Source: Cyclobacteriaceae bacterium (GTDB taxonomy: Bacteria; Bacteroidota; Bacteroidia; Cytophagales; Cyclobacteriaceae). Taken from it: a DNA stretch of 14,310 bases. The notes below the pieces were generated by a model. It saw nothing but the letters and a program-made list of their open reading frames with translations. It was not told the DNA's origin and did not search any database. Location: contig JALWRJ010000397.1 in NCBI GenBank assembly GCA_026994125.1, positions 1 through 14,310 of the forward strand, in the 5' to 3' direction. A program made the translations under genes and the position numbers. Below, piece after piece: positions 1-7,149 of the stretch. The stretch's first letter is position 1. Every line of letters begins with the position of its first letter.

Positions 1-167
1 TGCCCAAAGCCCAACGCGATGTGTTTGTGTGGCACGAACTGGAAGGGCTTAGTTTTAAAGATATGCAGCAAAAAACAGGCGATACCATAAATACTTTACT
101 ATCGCGCAAAAGATATGCGGTACAGTATTTACGTAAAAAATTAATTGATTTATATACCCAAATATAG
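1..167 (+). CDS. ECF-type RNA polymerase sigma factor, C-terminal fragment (5' end outside window)
   Basis: Reading from base 3, an open frame of 54 codons runs to a TAG stop at 165-167. The translation starts PKAQRDVFVWHELEGLSF and continues with KDMQQKTGDTINTLLSRKRY. This is the pattern of sigma-70 region 4: a 'LP.aQR.vf.l.elEGlSf.eIa..tg.....ls.r.ya...LR..l' helix-turn-helix that contacts the -35 region of promoters. The short spacing to the C-terminus, ending in KKLIDLYTQI, fits an ECF (group 4) sigma factor with no further domain. Region 2 and the start lie upstream of the window, so the exact subclass and any cognate anti-sigma factor cannot be judged. The next gene starts 6 bases after its stop, so the two are probably co-transcribed. 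Confidence 0.85.
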   Translation, partial: PKAQRDVFVWHELEGLSFKDMQQKTGDTINTLLSRKRYAVQYLRKKLIDLYTQI

Positions 168-173
168 AATACG

Positions 174-479
174 ATGAAAGCTAAATGGTTTTTGATGGCA
201 CTTAAATTTATTACCGGCTTGGTACTTTACTTTATGGTAATAGCTTGGGTAATTATGAAAATATGGAATGGGTTGGTGCCCGGTATTACGGGCTGGCAAA
301 TGCTAAGTTATTACCAGGCATTGGTGCTTTTGGTGCTGGTTCGCTTAATGACCGGCCTAAAAATAATGGGTGGTGGTTATATGAAGAACCACTTTAAGCA
401 AAGATGGACTGGGATGAGCGAAGAAGAGCGGGAGGCCATGCGAGAAAAATTCCGAGCTAAATGGTGCAATAAGCAATAA
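174..479 (+). CDS. Small two-helix membrane protein downstream of sigma factor
   Basis: This 101-residue protein has two hydrophobic segments, about residues 5-28 (FLMALKFITGLVLYFMVIAW and following) and about 43-61 (LSYYQALVLLVLVRLMTG). A charged, soluble tail follows, with MSEEEREAMREKFRAKW near the C-terminus. The arrangement of a 'WN.L.P' turn, a 'YYQAL.LL.L.RL..G' second helix, a glycine-rich patch and an 'MS.EERE..RE....' tail resembles small uncharacterised membrane proteins that I recognise from Bacteroidota, often beside ECF sigma genes. The start is only 6 bases after the sigma stop, so translation is probably coupled. A role in sensing or in holding the sigma factor at the membrane is a guess from context; no known anti-sigma domain is visible. 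The gene precedes the palindrome that seems to begin the next transcription unit. Confidence 0.7.
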   Translation: MKAKWFLMALKFITGLVLYFMVIAWVIMKIWNGLVPGITGWQMLSYYQALVLLVLVRLMTGLKIMGGGYMKNHFKQRWTGMSEEEREAMREKFRAKWCNKQ

Positions 480-504
480 AAATTAGAATAGAAAAATACA
501 TAAA

Positions 505-548
505 AAAACTATGGAAACTTTTGTGTTAATAAAAGTTTCCATAGTTTT
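505..548 (+). promoter_or_regulatory. Perfect 18-bp inverted repeat, probable TetR operator (possibly also a terminator)
   Basis: The left arm at 505-522 (AAAACTATGGAAACTTTT) and the right arm at 531-548 are exact reverse complements, separated by an 8-base spacer (GTGTTAAT). The right arm overlaps the -7 promoter element of the following gene and the left arm overlaps the -33 element. A regulator bound here would therefore block RNA polymerase directly. TetR-family proteins bind dyads of this sort as dimers and commonly repress their own gene. An RNA hairpin could also form and end transcription of the preceding sigma operon, but the T run after the stem is only TTTTG and part of it is in the stem. 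The operator reading is therefore preferred. Confidence 0.7.
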
Positions 549-549
549 G
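520..549 (+). promoter_or_regulatory. Bacteroidota-type promoter for the tetR-efflux operon
   Basis: TAGTTTTG at 542-549 matches the Bacteroidota -7 consensus TAnnTTTG exactly, and TTTG at 520-523 is placed 18 bases upstream as a -33 element. Transcription would start near 555-558, leaving a leader of only about 10 bases before the ATG at 567. No comparable element precedes the later genes of the operon, so this is the likely single promoter for the efflux genes. Confidence 0.65.
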
Positions 550-566
550 CGCCTTTCCTATATTAT

Positions 567-1166
567 ATGGACGAGAAAAGACGACAAGAAATTACTAGAA
601 TGTTTATGACCTACGGGGTAAGGAGTGTATCTATGGATGACATTTCGCGCCACTTGGGCATATCTAAAAAAACACTTTACCAATATTTTAAAGATAAAAA
701 TGAATTGGTTAAAGAAATAACAAAGTCGGTTATTGAAGACCGGCAGCAGGAATACGATGAAGTGGCACAAGGAGCCGATAACGCCATTGAAGAATTGTTT
801 TTAATGTCGAAATGTTTGCGTAAGCATTTTGCCGAAATTAACCCGGCCCTCATTTTCGACCTTAAAAAGTTTCATGCCGAAGCCTGGGATGTATTTGTAG
901 AATACGAACACGTAACTGTATTTGAGAGCATAAAAGCCAACCTGGAAAAGGGCGTAAAAGAAGGCTATTACCGCAAGGATATAAACATTAAGGTGTTGGC
1001 AAAATTACGGGTTGAGCAGGTTCATATGTCGTTTGATCCACATGTATTTCCAAAAAATGAATACGATTTTACCGAAGTACAGGTTCAAATGTTCGACCAT
1101 TTTGTGTATGGCTTATTAACTGCCAAAGGGCATTTACTGTACGAAAAATATAAACAAGAAAACTAG
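567..1166 (+). CDS. TetR/AcrR family transcriptional regulator of the efflux operon
   Basis: This 199-residue protein has the usual TetR-family length. The N-terminal DNA-binding domain covers about residues 1-47. The helix-turn-helix lies at about 22-41 (SMDDISRHLGISKKTLYQYF), followed by KDKNEL, the hallmark start of helix 4. The remaining ~150 residues form the variable ligand-binding and dimerisation domain, including the FDLKKFHAEAWDVF helix common in Bacteroidota members. It is the first gene of a cluster with tolC-, hlyD- and acrB-like genes, 9 bases before the outer-membrane channel gene, and an 18-bp palindrome overlaps its promoter. The natural inference is an autorepressor that is released by a pump substrate and so raises expression of itself and the pump. 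The ligand is unknown. The ATG at 567 gives the canonical short N-terminus before the helix-turn-helix. Confidence 0.93.
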   Translation: MDEKRRQEITRMFMTYGVRSVSMDDISRHLGISKKTLYQYFKDKNELVKEITKSVIEDRQQEYDEVAQGADNAIEELFLMSKCLRKHFAEINPALIFDLKKFHAEAWDVFVEYEHVTVFESIKANLEKGVKEGYYRKDINIKVLAKLRVEQVHMSFDPHVFPKNEYDFTEVQVQMFDHFVYGLLTAKGHLLYEKYKQEN

Positions 1167-1175
1167 CTATCTACT

Positions 1176-2555
1176 ATGTATAAAAAACTCATAACAACCA
1201 TGTTAGCTGGATTTTTTGTGCTAACACTACAAGCGCAGGAAATCAAGCGTTTTTCGTTGCAGCAAGCCATAGCCTATGCGCTTGAGCATAACCCTGCGGT
1301 GGTAAATGCAAAGTTGGCCGAAGATATGGCTGATGGAAGGGTATCGGAAAACATTGCCACCGGCATGCCTCAACTTAATGCGGGCATCGATATTGCCAAT
1401 AATTTTGAATTGCCCACCTCCTTTATTCCCGATTTTGTATCTCCGGCTGTGTATGGGGTACTTTTTCAGGAAAATGTAATTGCCCCAAAGCCCTTACCCG
1501 AAGCCGAAGTTTTTCCGGCCCAGTTTGGTACTGCCTTTTCCGGCTCGGCCACCATTTCGCTTTCGCAAATGATATTTAACGGCTCCTTTTTTGTGGGGCT
1601 CGAAGGCGCTAAAACCTACCGGGAGCTTTCGGGCAAGGAACTGGTTAAAACCCAAATTGATGTGGCCGAAATGGTGTCTAAATCGTACTATTCGGTGCTG
1701 GTGTCACAGTATCGACTCCAATTGGTGCAAACTAATTATAACCGGCTCGATTCGTTGCTCAACGAAACCTCCGAAATGTACCAAAGTGGGTTTGCCGAAA
1801 AAATTGATGTAAGCCGTAGCAAGGTGCAGTATAACAATATTAAGGTTGAGCTCGAAAATGCCGAGCGCTTGCTGGCCATGACCAAAGCCAACTTAAATTT
1901 TCATTTAGGCCTGCCCGTAACCGATTACATTGAACTTACCGATAAACTAAGCATGGATATGTTTGCCGATGAACCGGTAGAACCTTTTGAATACACTAAC
2001 CGGATAGAATATTCTATTTTGCAAACTAACCAGCAATTGGCTTTCCTCGATAAAAAACTTAACAATGTAAAATACCTACCCAGTCTCGATTTATACGCTA
2101 CCATTGGTGCTAATTTGGGTACGGGGGTAGCCTCTAATATTTTCGATATTACCAATGAGTGGTACAATTTTGGCCTCATTGGCGTGCGCATGAAAATACC
2201 CATTTTTGATGGCCTTCAAAAACACTACATTAATCAGCAAAAGAAACTAAAACTGGAGCAAATTGAGCAAAATTTTGACCAATTAGAACGCAGTATGGAC
2301 TTAGAAGTACGCGATACCAAGGTGCAATTAGATAATGCCGTTGCAAAGCTCAAAGTATTAGACGAAAACATGCGTATTTCCGAAGAAGTGTACAAGGTAA
2401 CTAAAGAAAAATACCAGGAAGGTATTGGCTCTAACCTGGAAGTAATAAATGCCGATGCCGATTTTAAAGAGGCGCAAAGCAATTATTTTATTGCCTTATA
2501 CAATGCCTTAATTGCCAAGGTAAATTATAAAAAAGCATTAGGAAAACTACTTTAA
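1176..2555 (+). CDS. TolC family outer membrane efflux channel
   Basis: This 459-residue protein has a typical Sec signal peptide (MYKKLITTMLAGFFVLTLQA, cleavage near residue 20). Two outer-membrane-efflux-protein repeats follow. The first opens with FSLQQAIAYALEHNPAV at about residue 26. The second contains the strand segments SLDLYATIGANLG and VRMKIPIFDG and the long helix ending EKYQEGIGSNLEVINADADF. The last part, SNYFIALYNALIAKVNYKKAL, is the family's usual C-terminal pattern. Such proteins form trimeric channels through the outer membrane and periplasm and dock with a membrane-fusion protein and an RND pump. Both partners are encoded immediately downstream in the same direction, 20 bases to the next gene. 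Substrates cannot be inferred from the sequence. Confidence 0.93.
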   Translation: MYKKLITTMLAGFFVLTLQAQEIKRFSLQQAIAYALEHNPAVVNAKLAEDMADGRVSENIATGMPQLNAGIDIANNFELPTSFIPDFVSPAVYGVLFQENVIAPKPLPEAEVFPAQFGTAFSGSATISLSQMIFNGSFFVGLEGAKTYRELSGKELVKTQIDVAEMVSKSYYSVLVSQYRLQLVQTNYNRLDSLLNETSEMYQSGFAEKIDVSRSKVQYNNIKVELENAERLLAMTKANLNFHLGLPVTDYIELTDKLSMDMFADEPVEPFEYTNRIEYSILQTNQQLAFLDKKLNNVKYLPSLDLYATIGANLGTGVASNIFDITNEWYNFGLIGVRMKIPIFDGLQKHYINQQKKLKLEQIEQNFDQLERSMDLEVRDTKVQLDNAVAKLKVLDENMRISEEVYKVTKEKYQEGIGSNLEVINADADFKEAQSNYFIALYNALIAKVNYKKALGKLL

Positions 2556-2575
2556 CAACAACAGAAACTAACGAA

Positions 2576-3703
2576 ATGAAAAAATTAGGATATAGTGCAC
2601 TGGTGGCTTTACTGGTTACGGCATCGTGCCAAACCACCGATATTGAAGCTAAAAAGAAAGCGTATGAGGAAGCTCGCAAAGAGCTGGCCAAACAAAAAGC
2701 CCTGGTGGCTTCGCTGAAAAAAGAACTTATCGAAGCAGGCGAAATAAAAGAAAGCAGTAACCTATCGTTGGTAACTACTCTTACTATTCGCCCCACCGTA
2801 TTTGAGCACAAAATTACGGTTCGAGGAACGGTTAAATCGCGGGGCAACGTGTTTATATCGCCCGAAATGGGTGGGCGGGTAACCCAGGTGGCTGTTAAAG
2901 AAGGCCAAAAGGTAAAAATGGGCGATTTGCTGGTCTCGCAAGATACTCGCGTATTGCGCAACACCATCGAAGAGCTTAAAACTTCGCTTGAATTAGCCAC
3001 TACCATGTACCAGCGGCAACAAAAATTATGGGATAAAAATATTGGCTCGGAAGTGCAATACCTGCAAGCTAAAAATAAAAAAGAAGCATTAGAACGAAAA
3101 CTAGCTACTACACGTGCACAACTGGATAAACTAATGATTCGAGCTCCATTTTCGGGAGTTATTGATAAGGTAGATGTGCGGGTGGGCCAAAATTTGGCTC
3201 CCGGCCAACCTATTGTACGCTTGGTTAGCCTGGCCGATATGTACGTAAAAGCAAATATTTCTGAATCGTTTGTAGGTAAATTTGCACCCGGACAGCCGGT
3301 AGAAATTAACTTGCCATCGTTAGGCACTACCATTACTTCTTCTATTTCGGCCGTGGGGCAGGTAATTGAGCCAAAAAACCGAACCTTTGAAATTGAAATA
3401 CTCATCCCTGCCCATACCCGGGCTAAACCCAACATGGTAGCTGTGCTTAGCTTAACCGATTACCGGAACCCCGAAGCAATTGTGGTGCCTACCAATATTA
3501 TTTTTACTGACAAGCAAGGGGCTTACGTGTATCTGCTTAAAAAATCGAATGAGCAACATGTGGCCATTAGAGCTGATATTACGACCGGTGCTACCTCGGG
3601 TACCCTTACCGAAGTACTCAGTGGTTTGCAACCCAACGATGTGGTTATTGATAAAGGAATTTACGACATAAGCAACGGCAGCTTGGTGAAAATTGCAAAA
3701 TAG
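2576..3703 (+). CDS. RND efflux periplasmic adaptor (membrane fusion protein), probable lipoprotein
   Basis: This 375-residue protein begins with a short hydrophobic segment and a lipobox-like VTASC, with Cys18 as the likely lipidated residue. Position -3 is Thr rather than the usual Leu, so lipidation is probable but not certain. Residues about 25-53 are Lys/Glu/Ala-rich and should form a coiled coil. A lipoyl-like half domain (VFISPEMGGRVTQVAVKEG, then GDLLVSQD), an alpha-hairpin (about 125-180), the second lipoyl half (IRAPFSGVIDKVDVRVGQNL) and beta-barrel and membrane-proximal domains follow. This is the HlyD/AcrA plan. The protein would bridge the outer-membrane channel encoded just before it and the pump encoded 6 bases after it. 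The start is preceded by an A-rich tract rather than a Shine-Dalgarno sequence. Confidence 0.92.
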   Translation: MKKLGYSALVALLVTASCQTTDIEAKKKAYEEARKELAKQKALVASLKKELIEAGEIKESSNLSLVTTLTIRPTVFEHKITVRGTVKSRGNVFISPEMGGRVTQVAVKEGQKVKMGDLLVSQDTRVLRNTIEELKTSLELATTMYQRQQKLWDKNIGSEVQYLQAKNKKEALERKLATTRAQLDKLMIRAPFSGVIDKVDVRVGQNLAPGQPIVRLVSLADMYVKANISESFVGKFAPGQPVEINLPSLGTTITSSISAVGQVIEPKNRTFEIEILIPAHTRAKPNMVAVLSLTDYRNPEAIVVPTNIIFTDKQGAYVYLLKKSNEQHVAIRADITTGATSGTLTEVLSGLQPNDVVIDKGIYDISNGSLVKIAK

Positions 3704-3709
3704 CACCCT

Positions 3710-6700
3710 ATGGAAAATAATAACACTATAGATAAAGATTTTAAACTAACCACCTGGGCGGTAAATAATACAACTACCGTACTTTTCTTAACTTTCTTAA
3801 TTGTGGTTACAGGCATTAGTACCTATATTGGGTTGCCTCGCGAAAATTTCCCCGAAGTAAAAGTGCCTAAAATTTACATTGGTACTACCCATCCGGGTAA
3901 CTCGCCCAAGGATATCGAAAATCTGATAACCCGGCCTATCGAAAAGGAACTAAACACTATTTCGGCTGTAGATAATATTAAGTCAACTTCTATACAAGAT
4001 TACTCTACCATTGTGGTAGAGTTTACTACCGATACCGATGTAGAAGAAGCCCTTACCAAAGTAAAAGATGCCGTTGATAAGGCCAAAGCCGAATTGCCGA
4101 GCGATTTGGATAGAGACCCTAATATCTTTGAAATGGATATGAGTGAGTTTCCTATTTTGAACATTAATTTGTCCGGCAATTATACCATAGATCAACTAAA
4201 AGAATATGCCGAATACCTGGAAGATGAAGTAGAGAAATTTCCGGAAATATCTAAAGCCGAAATTAGAGGAGTGGACGAAAAAGAGGTAAAAATTAGCGTG
4301 GATCCGTACAAAATGGAAGCCATGCAGCTAAACTTTACCAATATTGAAAACGCCATTAAAAGCGAAAACGTAACCATGAGTAGCGGTAGCTATAAAAGTG
4401 ATGGCGTGGCACGTACCATACGCATTGATGGCGAATTTAAAAAACCCGAAGAACTGCTTGATGTTGTTATTAAGCATGAGCGTGGCAATATTGTGTACCT
4501 ACGCGATGTAGCCACGGTTACTTTTGATTATAAAGAAAAAGCCAATTATGCCCGGTTGGGTACCAAACCCGTGGTTATGCTGGATGTGGTAAAACGCAGT
4601 GGCGAAAACTTGCTTATTGCTACCGAAAAAATTGGTGCATTATTGGAAAAAGCTAAAAAAGAGTATTTTCCGGCCGATTTAGAAATTGTGGTTACCAACG
4701 ACCAATCGAAGCAAACCCGCGAAATGGTGGCCAACCTCGAAAACAGTATAATTTTTGGAGTAATATTGGTAGTGCTGGTGTTGCTGTTCTTTTTAGGTAC
4801 TCGCAATGCCCTGTTTGTAGGCATGGCCATTCCACTGTCTATGTTTATGTCGTTCCTAATTTTGGGTTCGCTGGGCATTACCATAAATATGATGGTGCTG
4901 TTTTCGTTAATAATGGCCTTAGGCATGCTGGTAGATAACGGCATTGTAGTGGTTGAAAATGTGTACCGGCTTATGGAAGAAGGCATGTCGCCCTTAAAAG
5001 CTACCCGGCTGGGTGTAGGCGAAGTGGCCTTTCCCATCATTTCATCAACAGCTACCACACTGGCGGCTTTTTTACCTTTGGCTTTTTGGCCGGGCATTAT
5101 GGGCGAGTTTATGAAATACCTGCCCATTACCCTTATTATTACTTTGGGTTCATCGCTATTTGTGGCCTTAATTATTAACCCCGCTTTTATTAAGCTTTTT
5201 ATGAAAGTGGATGATAGAGCAGCAGTTGATAATCGAAAAGTAATTCGTAATGTTAGCATTTTAGCCATAGCTGGTTTAGCGTTTTTACTAGTTAAATTCA
5301 CAGTTTTTGGAAATTTATTAATTGCTTATGCCTTCATTATTCTTATAAATGTTTATGTGCTTACTCCGGTTGCCCGTAAGTTTCAAGATTTCTTTTTGCC
5401 TTGGTTAGAAGTAAGGTATGAGAAAACGTTACGCATAGCACTTAACCATATTTACCTGTTTTTTTGGGGAACCGTAGCTATCCTTGTTGTTTCGTTGGTT
5501 CTTTTAATAAACTTTTCGCCCAATGTTATTTTCTTCCCCATCAACCAACCAAAGTACGTTAATATTTTTATTGAATTTCCGATAGGTACCGAAATCGAAA
5601 AAACGAACGATTTTACCCTTTCGATAAATAAAAAAGTAGAAAAAATAATTGAGCCCTACAAAGGTATTGTTGAGTCGGTAGTTACTAATGTGGGGCAGGG
5701 CACAGCCGACCCCAACGACCCCTCCAGTATTGGCCAAGGCGATAGCCCCAACAAAGCCAGAATTACCATAAATTTTGTTGAAATGAAGTACCGGGGCGGG
5801 GTGCTTACCAGCGATATAATGGAAGAAATTCGTGCAGCCATGATGGGCTACCCCGGGGTAACCATTACCGTAGATAAAGATGCAGCCGGCCCTCCGGTGG
5901 GTAAACCCATAAGTATCGAAATTTCGGGCGATGATTTTGAAACGCTCATTTCGATTACCGATAAAATGAAGAAATTTATCAACGAATCGGGTATCGAAGG
6001 TATTGAAAAACTAAAATCGAACCTGGAAACCGGTAAGCCCGAGCTTATTATTGATATTGACCGCGACAAAGCCCGAAGGTTTGGGGTTTCTACCTATACC
6101 ATTGCCAACGAGTTGCGCACGGCTATTTTTGGTAAAGAAATTTCGAAATATAAAAAAGGTGAAGACGACTACGAAATTCAATTGCGCCTGGACGATAAGT
6201 ACCGGTACAATGTGGATGCTTTGCTCAATAAAAATATTACCTTCCGTAACCAAATTAATGGCAAAATGCACGAAGTACCTATTGCCTCTTTGGCCAAGGC
6301 ACACCTTAGTAATACCTATGGTTCGGTACGTAGAAAAGACCTAAAACGGGTAATTACCTTATCCTCTAACGTAATTGGTGGCTACAATGCCACCCAAGTA
6401 AACAATGAAATTATAGCGGCCTTGCAGGATTTTGAAATGCCACGGGGCTATGAATTTAAGTTTGGAGGCGAGCAGGAAAAACAAGCCAAGGAAATGGCGT
6501 TTTTGAGTAAAGCTTTGTTGGTAGCGGTATTTTTAATTTTCCTCATAATTGTTGGCCAGTTTAATAAAATTACAGCTCCGGTTATTATTATGACTTCGGT
6601 GTTGTTTAGCACTATTGGCGTGTTTTTGGGCTTGGTTATTTTCCAAATGGATTTTGTTATAATGATGACCATGATTGGCATTATTTCATTGGCCGGAATT

Positions 6701-7123
6701 GTGGTAAACAACGCCATTGTGCTTATCGATTTTGTTGAACTTACCCGCCAACGTAGGCGCGAAGAACTGGGCGAACACGTGCGCTTGCCCATGACCGAAA
6801 TTGTAGATTCCATTGTAAAAGCAGGTAAAACCAGGTTGCGGCCCGTGTTACTTACGGCTATTACCACTATTTTAGGCCTTATTCCTTTGGCTACCGGGCT
6901 TAATATCGATTTTATTAAATTCTTTCATTCGTACGACCCCGATTTCTTTTTAGGAGGAGATAGTGTTATTTTTTGGGGGCCTATGTCGTGGACCATTATA
7001 TTTGGGCTAACTTTTGCAACTTTTTTAACCTTGGTAATTGTTCCGGTAATGTACTTATTCTTCGATAGGGTAATGTATTGGTTTGCCGATAAAAAGGAAG
7101 AAAGAATGGCTAATGGAAATTAG
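3710..7123 (+). CDS. RND (AcrB-like) efflux permease with extra membrane segments
   Basis: This 1137-residue inner-membrane pump belongs to the hydrophobe/amphiphile RND type; AcrB-class proteins are usually about 1030-1050. It has TM1 near residues 18-40, the first periplasmic domain with PGNSPKDIENLITRPIE, the TM2-6 block (about 345-495), a second TM (about 583-602) and periplasmic half, and TM8-12 (about 930-1125). TM4 carries LGMLVDNGIVVVENV, which keeps one acidic proton-relay residue (D409, equivalent to AcrB D407) but has N410 instead of D408. TM10 has VVNNAIVLIDF, with N1000 at the place of AcrB K940. Two additional hydrophobic stretches at about 515-530 and 533-552 lie between TM6 and TM7, and a loop insert lies at about 1065-1094 before TM12. 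The gene completes the tripartite efflux operon. Substrate is unknown. Confidence 0.93.
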   Translation: MENNNTIDKDFKLTTWAVNNTTTVLFLTFLIVVTGISTYIGLPRENFPEVKVPKIYIGTTHPGNSPKDIENLITRPIEKELNTISAVDNIKSTSIQDYSTIVVEFTTDTDVEEALTKVKDAVDKAKAELPSDLDRDPNIFEMDMSEFPILNINLSGNYTIDQLKEYAEYLEDEVEKFPEISKAEIRGVDEKEVKISVDPYKMEAMQLNFTNIENAIKSENVTMSSGSYKSDGVARTIRIDGEFKKPEELLDVVIKHERGNIVYLRDVATVTFDYKEKANYARLGTKPVVMLDVVKRSGENLLIATEKIGALLEKAKKEYFPADLEIVVTNDQSKQTREMVANLENSIIFGVILVVLVLLFFLGTRNALFVGMAIPLSMFMSFLILGSLGITINMMVLFSLIMALGMLVDNGIVVVENVYRLMEEGMSPLKATRLGVGEVAFPIISSTATTLAAFLPLAFWPGIMGEFMKYLPITLIITLGSSLFVALIINPAFIKLFMKVDDRAAVDNRKVIRNVSILAIAGLAFLLVKFTVFGNLLIAYAFIILINVYVLTPVARKFQDFFLPWLEVRYEKTLRIALNHIYLFFWGTVAILVVSLVLLINFSPNVIFFPINQPKYVNIFIEFPIGTEIEKTNDFTLSINKKVEKIIEPYKGIVESVVTNVGQGTADPNDPSSIGQGDSPNKARITINFVEMKYRGGVLTSDIMEEIRAAMMGYPGVTITVDKDAAGPPVGKPISIEISGDDFETLISITDKMKKFINESGIEGIEKLKSNLETGKPELIIDIDRDKARRFGVSTYTIANELRTAIFGKEISKYKKGEDDYEIQLRLDDKYRYNVDALLNKNITFRNQINGKMHEVPIASLAKAHLSNTYGSVRRKDLKRVITLSSNVIGGYNATQVNNEIIAALQDFEMPRGYEFKFGGEQEKQAKEMAFLSKALLVAVFLIFLIIVGQFNKITAPVIIMTSVLFSTIGVFLGLVIFQMDFVIMMTMIGIISLAGIVVNNAIVLIDFVELTRQRRREELGEHVRLPMTEIVDSIVKAGKTRLRPVLLTAITTILGLIPLATGLNIDFIKFFHSYDPDFFLGGDSVIFWGPMSWTIIFGLTFATFLTLVIVPVMYLFFDRVMYWFADKKEERMANGN

Positions 7124-7149
7124 ATAATTGTAAAGTTTAAAATAAGCAA

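Noticed and set aside
502..549. The palindrome as simply an intrinsic terminator of the sigma operon
   Set aside because: The stem is A/T-rich and the T tract is short and interrupted by G. The dyad coincides exactly with a promoter before a TetR gene, so an operator explains more; a dual role is still possible.
2488..3435. A 315-codon open frame on the minus strand opposite the adaptor gene
   Set aside because: The sense strand encodes a clear HlyD-type adaptor. The antisense translation is Ser/Arg/Cys-rich with no recognisable domain, typical of a shadow frame.
4546..5301. A 251-codon open frame on the minus strand inside the RND gene
   Set aside because: It lies opposite the conserved TM2-6 block of the pump, and its composition reflects the complement of hydrophobic codons. 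No start context or domain supports it.
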